Made by a program: the position numbers and the translations under genes. A stretch of DNA of 64,000 nt from Robbsia andropogonis. GTDB taxonomy: Bacteria > Pseudomonadota > Gammaproteobacteria > Burkholderiales > Burkholderiaceae. Every line of letters begins with the position of its first letter. Position 1 is the first letter of the stretch. Below, one piece after another: positions 38,284 through 47,378 of the stretch. Below the pieces are notes generated by a model. That model was not told the DNA's origin. It made no database searches and was given only the letters and a program-made list of their open reading frames with translations. Location of the stretch: contig NZ_LAQU01000007.1 of the NCBI RefSeq assembly GCF_000970345.1, positions 124,001 to 188,000 of the forward strand, read 5' to 3'.

Positions 38284-39343
38284 AAACAAACAGGCCAGTG
38301 CGCCCACCGCTCAAGCAGGCGCTGTAATCGATATCACATCCGGTGCTTTGCACGCGGATGGTCTTCGTCTGCTCGCCGATATCGGCGGCACGAATGCACG
38401 TTTTGCGCTCGAGTGCGGACCGGGCCGGATCGGCAAGATCCACACTTACCCGTGTGCGAACTATCCGGGTATCGCCGACGCGGTCAACGCTTTTTTTGAT
38501 GATGCGGCGGATGATCTGAAGCAATACGGACCGGCGCGTCACGCCGCCATCGCGATCGCCAATCCGATCGATGGTGACGAAGTGACCATGACGAATCACG
38601 ACTGGCGGTTTTCGATCGAGGCCACACGCAAGGTCCTGGGCCTGGAAACATTGAAGGTCGTCAATGATTTCGCCGCGCTGGCGCAAGCGGTTCCGGCGCT
38701 ACGCAAGGATCAGGTGCGCCAGGTCGGCACCGGCACCGTGCACCCGACGTCGGTCGGCGCGGTGGGAGAAGTGCGTGGCGTACTGGGCGCCGGCACCGGC
38801 CTGGGGGTCGCGGGGTTGGTCTATGTGGATGGCCGCTGGACGCCGATCGCCAGCGAAGGGGGACACGCGAGTTTCGCGCCGCTCGATGCGCGCGAGGACC
38901 ATATTCTCGCGTTTGCGCGGGAGAAGTGGGGACACGTGTCGTTCGAACGGGTGGCGTCGGGACCGGGTATCGAATTGATTTATAGCGCGCTGGCAGCGAG
39001 GGCCGGCCAGACTGTCGACGCCGTGGACAGCGCCACGATCGTCGAACGGGCGAAGCAGGGAGATCCGTTGGCGAATGAAACGGTCGATGTATTCTGTGGC
39101 GTGCTAGGCAGTTTCGCGGGTAATGTCGCCATTACATTTGGTGCGCAGGGGGGGATCTACCTCGGCGGTGGCGTGGTGCCGAAGCTGGGCGAGCGATTCT
39201 ACACGTCACCGTTTCGGGAACGCTTTGAGCAGAAGGGGCGATTTGTACGATACCTCTCGATTATTCCGACGTATGTGATCACCGCCGAGAATCCGGCTTT
39301 TATCGGCGCATCGGAAATCTTGACGGCGACCCTTGCGCAGTAA
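38264..39343 (+). CDS. glk: glucokinase (stand-alone)
   Basis: Phosphorylates glucose with ATP. The 359 residues comprise a 32-residue extra N-terminus, then [19 protein letters not shown] (phosphate-1), [49 protein letters not shown] (phosphate-2), [15 protein letters not shown] and [17 protein letters not shown]. In many Burkholderia the same position codes for a glucokinase fused to an RpiR/HexR-type regulator; here the gene stops at 39343 and no RpiR domain follows, so control of the cluster must come from elsewhere. Confidence 0.96.
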   Translation: MPIGTPENKQASAPTAQAGAVIDITSGALHADGLRLLADIGGTNARFALECGPGRIGKIHTYPCANYPGIADAVNAFFDDAADDLKQYGPARHAAIAIANPIDGDEVTMTNHDWRFSIEATRKVLGLETLKVVNDFAALAQAVPALRKDQVRQVGTGTVHPTSVGAVGEVRGVLGAGTGLGVAGLVYVDGRWTPIASEGGHASFAPLDAREDHILAFAREKWGHVSFERVASGPGIELIYSALAARAGQTVDAVDSATIVERAKQGDPLANETVDVFCGVLGSFAGNVAITFGAQGGIYLGGGVVPKLGERFYTSPFRERFEQKGRFVRYLSIIPTYVITAENPAFIGASEILTATLAQ

Positions 39344-39464
39344 GCGATACGCGTCATAAGACTTATTGAGAATCGGGTATTGAACCAGATCTCGGCATTC
39401 GGGCACATATCCGAATGTCGAGGCTTTTCCCATGCTTGGTCGTCTTCCGGCGCTTGCCGGCAGC

Positions 39465-40232
39465 TTATTTTGCGTTGCCTGACAGGAATTGCTTGAGTCG
39501 CTCACTGCGGGGCTGTGTGAAGACTTCGTGGGGTACGCCTGCTTCCTCGATTTTTCCCTGGTGCAGGAATACGACCTGATTCGCGACATTCCGGGCGAAG
39601 CTCATCTCGTGGGTCACGACGATCATGGTCCGGCCTTCCTCGGCCAGCGTCTGCATGACCTTCAACACTTCGCCCACCAACTCCGGGTCCAGCGCCGACG
39701 TGGGTTCGTCGAACAGCATGATTTCCGGGTCCATGGCCAGCGCGCGGGCGATAGCCACCCGTTGCTGTTGACCGCCGGACATATGCGCCGGGTATTTCTT
39801 TTCCACCTGCGGTCCCAGGCCAACTTTTTCCAGATAGGTGCGCGCCCGTTCGACGGCGTCTTTTTTTGACATCCCGAGTACGTGCATCGGCGCTTCAATG
39901 ATGTTTTCGAGCACGGTCATATGGGACCACAGATTGAAGTGCTGGAACACCATGGCGAGCCGGCTGCGGACGCGTTGCAACTGGCGCGGATCGACCACGC
40001 GCAATGCGCCGTCTCTCGCCGGCGCCGTCCGCACTTCCTCGCCGTCGAGCAGGATGCGGCCACTGCTTGGTCGCTCGAGAAAGTTGATGCAGCGCAGGAA
40101 GGTGCTTTTGCCTGAGCCACTCGATCCGATGATGCTGGTGACGTCGCCGGCACGCAGGCGCAGGGATACGCCCTTGAGCACTTCGTGTTCGCCATAGCTT
40201 TTATGGATATCGTCAGCAATCAGTTTGAACAT
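39465..40232 (-). CDS. hisP: basic amino-acid ABC importer, ATPase
   Basis: Cytoplasmic ATPase of a polar amino-acid importer of the HisP/GlnQ type, 255 residues. Walker A is SIIGSSGSGKSTFLRCINFL, the Q-loop VFQHFNLWSHMTVLENI, the signature MSGGQQQRVAIARALAM, Walker B IMLFDEPTSALDPELVGEV and the switch His VVTHEMSFARNVANQV. Start is either ATG 40232 or an in-frame GTG at 40265; ATG matches the family better. Last gene of an argT-hisQ-hisM-hisP type operon. The ligand is probably Lys/Arg/Orn/His, inferred from subunit similarity. Confidence 0.93.
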   Translation of the reverse strand: MFKLIADDIHKSYGEHEVLKGVSLRLRAGDVTSIIGSSGSGKSTFLRCINFLERPSSGRILLDGEEVRTAPARDGALRVVDPRQLQRVRSRLAMVFQHFNLWSHMTVLENIIEAPMHVLGMSKKDAVERARTYLEKVGLGPQVEKKYPAHMSGGQQQRVAIARALAMDPEIMLFDEPTSALDPELVGEVLKVMQTLAEEGRTMIVVTHEMSFARNVANQVVFLHQGKIEEAGVPHEVFTQPRSERLKQFLSGNAK

Positions 40233-40277
40233 GGCGGCGGGTTCGGATGCGGCGGTAAGAGTCACGATTGAGGCAGG

Positions 40278-40991
40278 TCAGTGGGACGGCGTGGCGAGGT
40301 AAGCAAGCCAGCGGCGTTCCGCGCGGCGGAACAGATAAACGAGTGCGAAAGAAATCGCCATGTAAAGCAGTGCGGCGATCGTGAACGATTGCAGTGTCAG
40401 GTAAGTAGCGGCGTTGGCATCTCGCGCGACTTTCAAGATATCTGGAACAGTCGCGGTGAAGGCCACGGTGGTCGCGTGCAGCATCAGGATCACTTCGTTG
40501 CTGTAGTAAGGCAACGCACGTCGTAATGCCGATGGCAGGATCACGCGGCGGTACAGCGTGAACGAAGACATGCCATATGCACGCGCGGCCTCGATTTCAC
40601 CATACGGAGTGGCCTTGATCGCACCGGCGAAGATTTCGGTCGTGTAGGCGCATGTGTTCAACGTAAATGCCAGTAACGTGCAGTGCATGCCGTTACGGAA
40701 AAACGCGTTCAACATTTCATGGTCACGCACGACCTGGAGTCCGTACAAGCCCGTGTAGATGATCAGGAGTTGCACATACAATGGCGTGCCGCGAAATACA
40801 TAGGTGTAGCACCAGACCGGCAGGCGCAGCCACCATCGCGGCGACACACGCGCGATGGCCAATGGCAGCGACAGACAGAAGCCCACGGCAATCGAAAATA
40901 CCAGAAGCCAAAGCGTGATCACCAGCCCGCTGTAGTGGTAGCCGTCGGTGAACAGAAACTGCCGCCAGTAGTCGTGAATCAGATCGATCAT
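40278..40991 (-). CDS. hisM: basic amino-acid ABC importer, permease M
   Basis: Inner-membrane permease, 237 residues with five predicted helices. It has FRGTPLYVQLLIIYTGLYGL and the ATPase-docking EAA loop AFTLNTCAYTTEIFAGAIKA followed by GEIEAARAYGMSSFTLYRRV, typical of HisM/ArtM. Its ATG overlaps the stop of hisQ (ATGA). The same frame is open for another 190 codons upstream, but that is antisense-like junk overlapping hisQ. Confidence 0.93.
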   Translation of the reverse strand: MIDLIHDYWRQFLFTDGYHYSGLVITLWLLVFSIAVGFCLSLPLAIARVSPRWWLRLPVWCYTYVFRGTPLYVQLLIIYTGLYGLQVVRDHEMLNAFFRNGMHCTLLAFTLNTCAYTTEIFAGAIKATPYGEIEAARAYGMSSFTLYRRVILPSALRRALPYYSNEVILMLHATTVAFTATVPDILKVARDANAATYLTLQSFTIAALLYMAISFALVYLFRRAERRWLAYLATPSH

Positions 40992-41692
40992 AGCTCCGCC
41001 TTCCGCACGCCGACGTTGTAGCGGCGTTCCAGCGCGTGCAGGACCACATTCGATGCCGTGGTGATGAGCAGGTAGAGTATCGCCGCCACGATCGTGAACA
41101 GGAAATAGCGCATGCTGCCTTTGCCGGCGTCCTGCGTGGCCTTGACGATATCGGACAAACCGATGATCGACACCAGCGCGGTCGCCTTGACGACCACTTG
41201 CCAGTTGTTGCCGATGCCAGGCAACGCATGCCGCATCATCTGCGGGAACAATATTCGGCGGAATGCCTGGAACGGTCGCATGCCGTAGGCCGATGCCGCT
41301 TCGAGTTGTCCGTGCGGGACGGCCAGAAAGGCGCCGCGAAACGTCTCGGTGAAATAGGCACCGTAGATGAAGCCGATGGTCAGCACGCCAGCGACGAATG
41401 GATCGATGTCGACCTGATTGAGGTCGAGTGCATCGGTCAGCATGTTCATCCAGATCTGGATGCCATAGAAGATCAACAGCATCAGTACCAGATCTGGCAC
41501 GCTGCGGATCAAGGTCGTATAAACGGTCGCGCACCAGCGCGGTACCGGGTGCCGGGCGAGCTTGCACCATGCGCCGATGAGGCCGATCAGCACCGAAACG
41601 ACGACCGATAACACCGCGAGCTGCACTGTTTGCCAGGCGCCCTCGAGAATTACCGGCCCATAGCCGTAGAGAAACATAAAGTGGGGGTCCAT
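40988..41692 (-). CDS. hisQ: basic amino-acid ABC importer, permease Q
   Basis: Partner permease of hisM, 234 residues. Signature stretches are YGPVILEGAWQTVQLAVLSV, TLIRSVPDLVLMLLIFYGIQ and the EAA loop YGAYFTETFRGAFLAVPHGQ followed by LEAASAYGMRPFQAFRRI. It lies 174 bases behind the binding-protein gene on the same strand; a long gap is common here and may hold an attenuating hairpin, though I see none that is clear. Confidence 0.93.
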   Translation of the reverse strand: MDPHFMFLYGYGPVILEGAWQTVQLAVLSVVVSVLIGLIGAWCKLARHPVPRWCATVYTTLIRSVPDLVLMLLIFYGIQIWMNMLTDALDLNQVDIDPFVAGVLTIGFIYGAYFTETFRGAFLAVPHGQLEAASAYGMRPFQAFRRILFPQMMRHALPGIGNNWQVVVKATALVSIIGLSDIVKATQDAGKGSMRYFLFTIVAAILYLLITTASNVVLHALERRYNVGVRKAEL

Positions 41693-41866
41693 CGGTCGAT
41701 CACCCTGTCCCGGATGACCGACACCGCCCTCCCGCGACGAATCGCAAGGCGGCCGTGTGTCTGTATGACGCGGGTCGATTGCGCGGGCCGACAGAGACGG
41801 ACCCGGTTGTCCGCGCCGATTGGCCGGTTGACTGTCGTCTCGGACGACAGGGCACCGGCTTGGGTT

Positions 41867-42640
41867 TTATTTCTTATAGATCGAGAAGTCGAAGTACTTC
41901 TTTTGCAGCGTATCGAATTCACCGTCCTTGTGGATCGCGGCAATCGCCGTATTGAACTTGGCGATCAGGTCCTTGTCTTCCTTGCGCAGGCCCACGCCGG
42001 TACCGGCACCGATCGTTTCCGCGTCCTCCACTTCCGGACCCGCGAAGGCGAAGCCCTGACCGTTCGGCGTCTTCAGGAATCCAACATCCGCCTGCACTTC
42101 ATCCTGCAACGCGGCGTCCAGGCGGCCCGACTTCAAATCGGCATAGACCTGATCCTGGTTCTGATATGACGTCACCGTCACGCCCTTCGGTTGCCAGAAC
42201 TTCTTGGCATAGGCTTCCTGCGTCGTGCCTTGCTCCACGCCCACGGTCTTGCCTTTCAGCGATTCGGGCGTCGGTTTCAGCGACGAACCAGCCTTGGCCA
42301 CCATGCGCGCTGGCGCATCGAACAGTTTTGCCGAGAAAGCGATGGCTTTCTCGCGCTCCGCGGTGATCGACAGTGATGAAATGATCGCATCGATCTTGCG
42401 TGCGCGCAGTGCCGGGATCAGGCCGTCAAAGTCCGTCGGAACCCATTCGCATTTGGTTTGCATCTTTGCGCAAAGCGCATTGCCCAGATCCACATCGAAA
42501 CCGACGATCTTGCCGTCCGGGGCCTTTGACTCAAAAGGCGCGTAGGTCGGGTCAACCCCGATACGCACCGTCTTCCATTCCTTCGCGCTTGCGCCGGTGG
42601 CAATCAATGCCAGTGCAAAACACAATGCCAATTTCTTCAT
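41867..42640 (-). CDS. argT: periplasmic Lys/Arg/Orn/His-type binding protein
   Basis: The 257-residue solute-binding protein has a signal peptide MKKLALCFALALIATGASAK cleaved after ASA. The mature start VRIGVDPTYAPFESKAPDGK and FDVDLGNALCAKMQTKCEWV, with its conserved Cys pair, match the LAO/HisJ group. IDAIISSLSITAEREKAIAF and GVEQGTTQEAYAKKF follow. ATG 42640 has TGAGGA at the right spacing. First gene of the importer operon. Confidence 0.94.
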   Translation of the reverse strand: MKKLALCFALALIATGASAKEWKTVRIGVDPTYAPFESKAPDGKIVGFDVDLGNALCAKMQTKCEWVPTDFDGLIPALRARKIDAIISSLSITAEREKAIAFSAKLFDAPARMVAKAGSSLKPTPESLKGKTVGVEQGTTQEAYAKKFWQPKGVTVTSYQNQDQVYADLKSGRLDAALQDEVQADVGFLKTPNGQGFAFAGPEVEDAETIGAGTGVGLRKEDKDLIAKFNTAIAAIHKDGEFDTLQKKYFDFSIYKK

Positions 42641-42967
42641 GAAATTCCTCAAAAACGTATGACGTGTCGCCTTGCAGGCCAAGCGTATTTTAGGCAAACA
42701 AAAATGACCTGCGCGTTTGAACCGCGATAGCGGGCGCATTTTACCGCGAGTCGTCGTCGTGCTATCGAAGTGATTGCTGGTTTTTAGGCAAACACTTAGA
42801 CCTCGTCCTCTAATTAACGGCATATCCAATTAAGCATTCAGCGTGCTTTATTGCAATATCAAGGGGAAACGGGTAATGGAAATGACGAAATGGGGAAAAA
42901 CGATTCATCGTCAGAGGGACATGGTGGAAGGTAAGTGAAGAACGCTGACCCTGTGCACCATGAAAAA
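42641..42967. other. intergenic region upstream of argT
   Basis: About 330 bases, comparatively AT-rich near 42780-42900, between the binding-protein gene start and the terminator of the Spy-like gene. It must hold the importer promoter on the minus strand; no confident boxes were picked. No gene seen. Confidence 0.5.
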
Positions 42968-43003
42968 CACCCCAACGCTGGACAGACGTCCAACGTTGGG
43001 GTG
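42968..43003 (-). terminator. terminator of the Spy-like gene
   Basis: A 16-base inverted repeat (42968-42983 with 42988-43003, one G-U pair) with an AGAC-type four-base loop, followed on the minus strand by GTTTTTC. A classic intrinsic terminator, placed about 120 bases past the stop of the leftward gene that ends at 43122. Confidence 0.9.
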
Positions 43004-43121
43004 CGATTTTGAAAAAGATATCAGTTTTCCGATAGGCCAAGCGCCCCACCGGCCGCCTGGCGCGCAGGCTTGATGTCTTACCCGCGCATGGCGCGGAGCC
43101 TGCGCTGCGCGGAGACGGTTA

Positions 43122-43820
43122 TCAGCTGGCCGGTGCTTCTGTGGTGTGCGCATCCGGCGGTGCGTCACGTGGCGGCGGCGCATCGCCCTTCCGATCGCCC
43201 ATGGGCGGTGGACGGCGCCCGTGCTCCATCATGCGTTTCCATGATTGCTTGATGCTGTCGCTGACGAGCTTTTTCTGTTGATCGTCCAACGTGTTATAGA
43301 AATCGACAAACGCCTTCTCCGTGCCATTGCGCAGCTCGAGGTCGTTTGATTCCAATTGCTGTCGCTGTGCCTGCAGCGCGCCGAGGTCGAGGATTGGTTG
43401 CTGCGACGCCTCGCGCAACTGTTTCTGCACGATTTCATGCTGCGTGCGGACCGCGTCGAAGTTCTGGCGGCTCGTGGTCTGCGCATTTTGCCACGCGGCT
43501 TCCTGCGTCGCATTCAGGTGCAGACTGGCGTGCAGCCGGTCCATCATATGTGCGAAAGCGGGGCCCCCGGGACCACCAGGACCACCAGGACCACCAGGAC
43601 CACCAGGACCACCAGGACCTCGGGGCGGCCCGTGACGGTCGCCGCGTGGGCCGTGCGGGCCGTTATGCATGCCTGGTGGGTTCGAGGCAGGCGCGCCTGC
43701 GGCCGGCGTGGTGGCCGTCGGGGCGGAGTCCGCATCCTGGGCATGTGCCGCTTGCACGCCCACGCCGAGTGTCAGCATGGCGGCGGCCACGGTGAAAGCC
43801 GTCCGGGTCTTCTTCAACAT
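43122..43820 (-). CDS. Spy/CpxP-like (LTXXQ) periplasmic protein with Gly-Gly-Pro tract
   Basis: A 232-residue exported protein. The signal peptide ends VGVQAAHAQD. A low-complexity Pro/Gly/His region holds about seven GGP triplets. A helical domain follows with LHASLHLNATQEAAWQNAQ and FYNTLDDQQKKLVSDSIKQ, the doubled LTxxQ-like motif of Spy/CpxP chaperones and metal-sensing CnrX relatives. It ends in a Pro/Asp-rich tail. It probably chaperones periplasmic proteins under envelope stress. ATG 43820 has GGGAG seven bases upstream; an ATG at 43826 is too close to it. Divergent from the OmpR-type regulator gene. Confidence 0.82.
   Translation of the reverse strand: MLKKTRTAFTVAAAMLTLGVGVQAAHAQDADSAPTATTPAAGAPASNPPGMHNGPHGPRGDRHGPPRGPGGPGGPGGPGGPGGPGGPAFAHMMDRLHASLHLNATQEAAWQNAQTTSRQNFDAVRTQHEIVQKQLREASQQPILDLGALQAQRQQLESNDLELRNGTEKAFVDFYNTLDDQQKKLVSDSIKQSWKRMMEHGRRPPPMGDRKGDAPPPRDAPPDAHTTEAPAS
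43571..43615. repeat. 9-bp tandem repeat (5 copies) inside the Spy-like gene
   Basis: Five exact copies of GACCACCAG lie head to tail. On the coding (minus) strand each unit gives three residues of the GGP tract, so copy changes keep the frame and only alter tract length. Confidence 0.95.
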
Positions 43821-44071
43821 AGTCATTCTCCCTGTGTCTGCGGTGTGCCGTGGGGGCAATTCAAGGCGTTGGCGCCCCTCGTACTGGCAACAACCTGATG
43901 AAAGCGTAAGCGAAACGCCGCACCGAAGGTGTTACCGGGCTCCGAACAATTGGTGCAGAACGTTACTTCCGATTACGCGTCCGGGAGCTGCGTAATATGA
44001 TGTAACCCATTTGTTGGTGCAGCAGTCCTGAATGAGTCGCCCTTGTGTGAAAGCCCCGATAAAATTCTGCC

Positions 44072-44812
44072 ATGACTACGCAAATCCTGATCGTCGACGA
44101 CGACCCCGAACTTCGCGACTTGCTGCGCGATTATCTCCAACGCCAGGGCATCGAGGTATCGGTGCTACACGATGGCGGTGGCCTTGAACGTCGGCTCGAA
44201 CGCGAGCGGCCCGATTTGATCGTTCTCGATCTGATGATGCCGGGCGTGGACGGCTTGGCCGCGTTGCGGCAATTGAGAGGGTCGGGCGACGACATTCCCG
44301 TCATCATGCTGACAGCGCGAGCCGACGATGTCGATCGCATCGTGGGCCTCGAACTGGGCGCCGATGATTACATCGGGAAGCCCTTCAACCCGCGCGAGCT
44401 GCTCGCCCGCATCCAGGCAGTGCTCCGCCGCCGGCGCAACGTCCCCAGCGCCGCGCCAGAGCAACGCGCGCCCTATAATTTCGGTCGTTTCACGCTGGAC
44501 TTCCAGGCGCGGACCTTGAGCCGCGACGGTCAGGTATTGCCATTGTCCGGTGGCGAATTTGCATTGCTCAAGGTGTTTGTCTCGCAACCGATGCGAACGC
44601 TCGCACGTGAACGCCTGCTTGAATTGCTGCATGGCCCCGAGTACGATGGCACCGATCGCGGGATCGATGTACAAGTCTGGCGTCTGCGGCGTATCCTGGA
44701 GCAAGATCCGTCTTTGCCGCGCTTTATCCAGACCGTGCGCGGCCGGGGCTACGTGTTCGTACCCGAAGGGGACCCGGATTCCGCGTCGCTTGCCCCGGAA
44801 GCCGCGCGTTGA
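44072..44812 (+). CDS. ompR: OmpR-type response regulator
   Basis: The 246-residue regulator has a receiver with acidic pocket DDD at 9-11, phospho-acceptor D53 in LIVLDLMMPGVDG and the GKPFNPRELLARI lysine loop. A winged-helix DNA-binding domain follows: FTLDFQARTLSRDGQVLPLS, LLKVFVSQPMRTLARERLLE and IDVQVWRLRRILEQDP, ending RTVRGRGYVFV. The likely partner kinase is encoded next. Targets are not visible; a nearby envelope gene, the Spy-like one, is divergent. Similarity is to OmpR rather than to CpxR; the symbol is by resemblance. Confidence 0.88.
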   Translation: MTTQILIVDDDPELRDLLRDYLQRQGIEVSVLHDGGGLERRLERERPDLIVLDLMMPGVDGLAALRQLRGSGDDIPVIMLTARADDVDRIVGLELGADDYIGKPFNPRELLARIQAVLRRRRNVPSAAPEQRAPYNFGRFTLDFQARTLSRDGQVLPLSGGEFALLKVFVSQPMRTLARERLLELLHGPEYDGTDRGIDVQVWRLRRILEQDPSLPRFIQTVRGRGYVFVPEGDPDSASLAPEAAR

Positions 44813-44838
44813 TGACAGATCGAGGCTAATCCGCTGTC

Positions 44839-46443
44839 ATGAACAGCTCGTCTGATGGTTCCACATGCCGGGTGGCCCCCGCCGAAGGGAAAGGTCGGTC
44901 GTTTTTGCGCTTGAGGCGCCAGCCGCGAAGCCGCGCTACGGAGGAGGACGATCCTATCGCCACCGGCGCTACCGCTACGTCGGGAGCGCCTCTGGTGCGC
45001 CGGCGGGGTTCGAGACGAGCGCGCATGCGCCGAACTTTCGATTCCTTGTTCGTACGGCTGGCGGTGCTGGTGATCCTTGCCTTATTGTGCCCGCACCTGG
45101 CCTGGTATGCAGTGACGCGCGCCGAGCGAAGCGCATTACGTAGCAGTTATGCCGTGGAGGAAGCACGGTTTCTGATCGAGGCGGTCGAGCAGCACGAAGC
45201 ACGCGGTTCGACTGAACCGCTGCCGTGGCGCTTACGCACGATACCGTTGAATTCGCCGCTGGTACCGCCAGAGGGGGACGACGATGACAATACACCCGTA
45301 GACCATTTTCGAGACCAGTTGCTGGCGCGCTTGCCGTCCGGCACGCAGGTACGCATCAGCGCCCCGACACTTGGAAAGGACGCGAAGCTATGGGTGTTAT
45401 CGCCGGGGCAGCCGAGTTGGGTCGTCATGTCCGTGCGGCCGCCTCCGCCGCCACGCCCGAACGGTGACCGCCTTTTCATCTGGCTGGCGTCGAGCTTTTC
45501 CGCGGCCGTCCTGCTGGCGTTGTTTGCCGCATGGCGCCTGCAGGACCCCATTCGCAAGCTTGCCATCGCGGCGTCGCGTTTCGGTCAAGGTCGTGATGTT
45601 GCACCATTGAAGGAAGAGGGTCCCGCCGAGTTTCGCGTGCTGACGCGGCGCTTCAACCGCATGATCGCCGATATATCGCAGAACGAAACCGATCGCGGGA
45701 TCATGCTGGCCGGTGTAGCGCATGATTTGAAAGCGCCGCTTGCACGCTTGCGGCTACGCGCCGAGATGGTCGACAACGATAAGCAGCGTGACGGGTTTGT
45801 GCGCGATGTCGATTCGCTCGCGCATATCGTCGACCAGTTTCTGGTGTTTGCCCATGACGGTGCTGACCAAAGTGCGCAACATCAAGTCGACGAATATTGC
45901 GAGCGCTTTGCCCGCAACTACCAATCCGCCTGGCCGCAACGCCCACCGCTCAAGCTGGTGCTGCAGGCCGGTGAAGGCTTTCAACTGAGTGTCGCCACGC
46001 TCGATCGTTTGCTGACCAATCTCGTTGATAATGCGTACAACTACGGCAAGCCGCCGGTGTGTATTACTACCGGCCGTTGCGGTACGGTGCCGACGCATCG
46101 ATATGGTGATGCGGAACGTGACACGCAATGGTTTATTCGCGTGTGCGACGAAGGTGAGGGCATTCCCGATGCAGCGCTTGGTACCGCAAGTAGGCCGTTC
46201 GTGCGTCTCGATCCGGCGCGTGGCGGTACTGCCCATTGCGGGTTGGGGCTGGCGATTGTCGAGCGGCTTGCCAGCCGGGCGGGGGGGATCTGCCTGCTGT
46301 CGAATGGATTAGGCGCGACAGATGGCAATGCAGCGGACCCAGCCGGTACGGACACCAACGGCGGTGACGACGGCAAGGGGCTGCACGTCGAGCTGCGCTT
46401 CCCGATGCAACCGAATACGGACGTTCCTCGCAGCGCTGCCTAA
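44839..46443 (+). CDS. EnvZ-type sensor histidine kinase
   Basis: A 534-residue membrane kinase. After a basic 60-residue N-terminal extension come helix 1 (about 70-90, LFVRLAVLVILALLCPHLAW), a periplasmic domain, helix 2 (about 215-235), a HAMP segment (WRLQDPIRKLAIAASRFGQG), then the H-box VAHDLKAPLARLRLR with phospho-His near residue 295. The ATPase has the N-box NLVDNAYNYG, the G1 box DEGEGIP and G2 GLGLAIVERL. Translation may instead start at ATG 45025, which gives a normal EnvZ-length N-terminus. Encoded 26 bases after the regulator, and presumably its partner. Confidence 0.9.
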   Translation: MNSSSDGSTCRVAPAEGKGRSFLRLRRQPRSRATEEDDPIATGATATSGAPLVRRRGSRRARMRRTFDSLFVRLAVLVILALLCPHLAWYAVTRAERSALRSSYAVEEARFLIEAVEQHEARGSTEPLPWRLRTIPLNSPLVPPEGDDDDNTPVDHFRDQLLARLPSGTQVRISAPTLGKDAKLWVLSPGQPSWVVMSVRPPPPPRPNGDRLFIWLASSFSAAVLLALFAAWRLQDPIRKLAIAASRFGQGRDVAPLKEEGPAEFRVLTRRFNRMIADISQNETDRGIMLAGVAHDLKAPLARLRLRAEMVDNDKQRDGFVRDVDSLAHIVDQFLVFAHDGADQSAQHQVDEYCERFARNYQSAWPQRPPLKLVLQAGEGFQLSVATLDRLLTNLVDNAYNYGKPPVCITTGRCGTVPTHRYGDAERDTQWFIRVCDEGEGIPDAALGTASRPFVRLDPARGGTAHCGLGLAIVERLASRAGGICLLSNGLGATDGNAADPAGTDTNGGDDGKGLHVELRFPMQPNTDVPRSAA

Positions 46444-46491
46444 ACCGCACGCCATGCAAGCGACGGTGCTATTCAACCAATCAGGCGTCGT

Positions 46492-46758
46492 TCAGTGTGG
46501 AAACTGGGCACGTAGCGCGGTGCCAGCATCGCTGTCCACCGTATTGTAGGCGACGCCGGATGTCTCGAACACGTAGACAGTGGCCTGCTTACCCAGGCGA
46601 GCGAGGATCGACTCGCGTAATTCCTCGGCATCGTCGATGGAATCCAGCATCCAGGTTGTGGAAGACAGTCGCGTTTGGTATGTGCCGTATTCGGCCATGA
46701 TTGGATCGCACGCTTCCGCATTTTCATCGCGAAACACCACCACGTAGTTGCCTTTCAT
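46492..46758 (-). CDS. small conserved-looking hypothetical protein
   Basis: An 88-residue acidic protein with an alternating strand/helix layout: YVVVFRDENAEACDPIMAEY, TWMLDSIDDAEELRESILAR and LGKQATVYVFETSG. The last pattern, strand-rich with a helix between, recalls SinR-like/Cas2-fold small proteins, but this is resemblance by eye only and there is no CRISPR array near. ATG 46758 is preceded by a GAGAT-type weak ribosome site. It converges with the kinase gene. Confidence 0.55.
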   Translation of the reverse strand: MKGNYVVVFRDENAEACDPIMAEYGTYQTRLSSTTWMLDSIDDAEELRESILARLGKQATVYVFETSGVAYNTVDSDAGTALRAQFPH

Positions 46759-47378
46759 CTCAGATCTCCAGCTTGGACGAGTGACGATGATACATTGAGA
46801 ACCTGCGTGGCCATCTCGTTCCCCCCTCTGCCGAACGGATATACCGGTTGGACGGATTGGTATTGCTCCGATCAGTTGCGGTGTTTGTTCGCTCTAGTGA
46901 GCGTGACGCCGGTAGACGTGGAGCAAAAACGGGTGAGTACGGATAGGACAAGTGCGCCGGGCCATCGCGGGCAACCTGTCGCTACAGCATCGCATCGATT
47001 TGCGTTAATCGCAATGATTTTCCATGGGGTAAGCCGTATCGGACAGGGAGAACCTTTTGGTCAGGGGTATCTCGTCCGCGTCAAGCGCGACCCCGCGCAG
47101 GCGGCTCGGCAATCTTTGTGGACCCGGGGTAAAACGTGACCCTCAGTTTTTATCAATCGCCGCGTCCCATGCCGGGCGATTCGGCCAACGTCTACGTGAC
47201 CTTCCATTCACGCCATGGCAATAATTCGATGAAAGCGACGTGTCGCTCGCAATGCCGGAGCGGTCATAAAAAAGTAGGGCCGAGCGGTCGATGTATCGTC
47301 GCCGTCAAAGGCGCCACCGTAGGCGATCACACGTTCGCATGGCCTGCCGTCAAGCCATGCGTGGCTGAGCGTGCGTAT
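46759..47378. other. 620-base region without a recognised gene
   Basis: Several short open frames occur on the plus strand, but none has a ribosome site, conserved motif or plausible composition. It lies between a divergent small gene and the 3' end of a sigma-54 activator gene and marks the left edge of the stress island. Confidence 0.5.

Noticed and set aside
40992-41570. 190-codon N-terminal extension of hisM
   Set aside because: Lies in the wrong frame over hisQ; the ATGA junction at 40988-40991 gives the conserved start.
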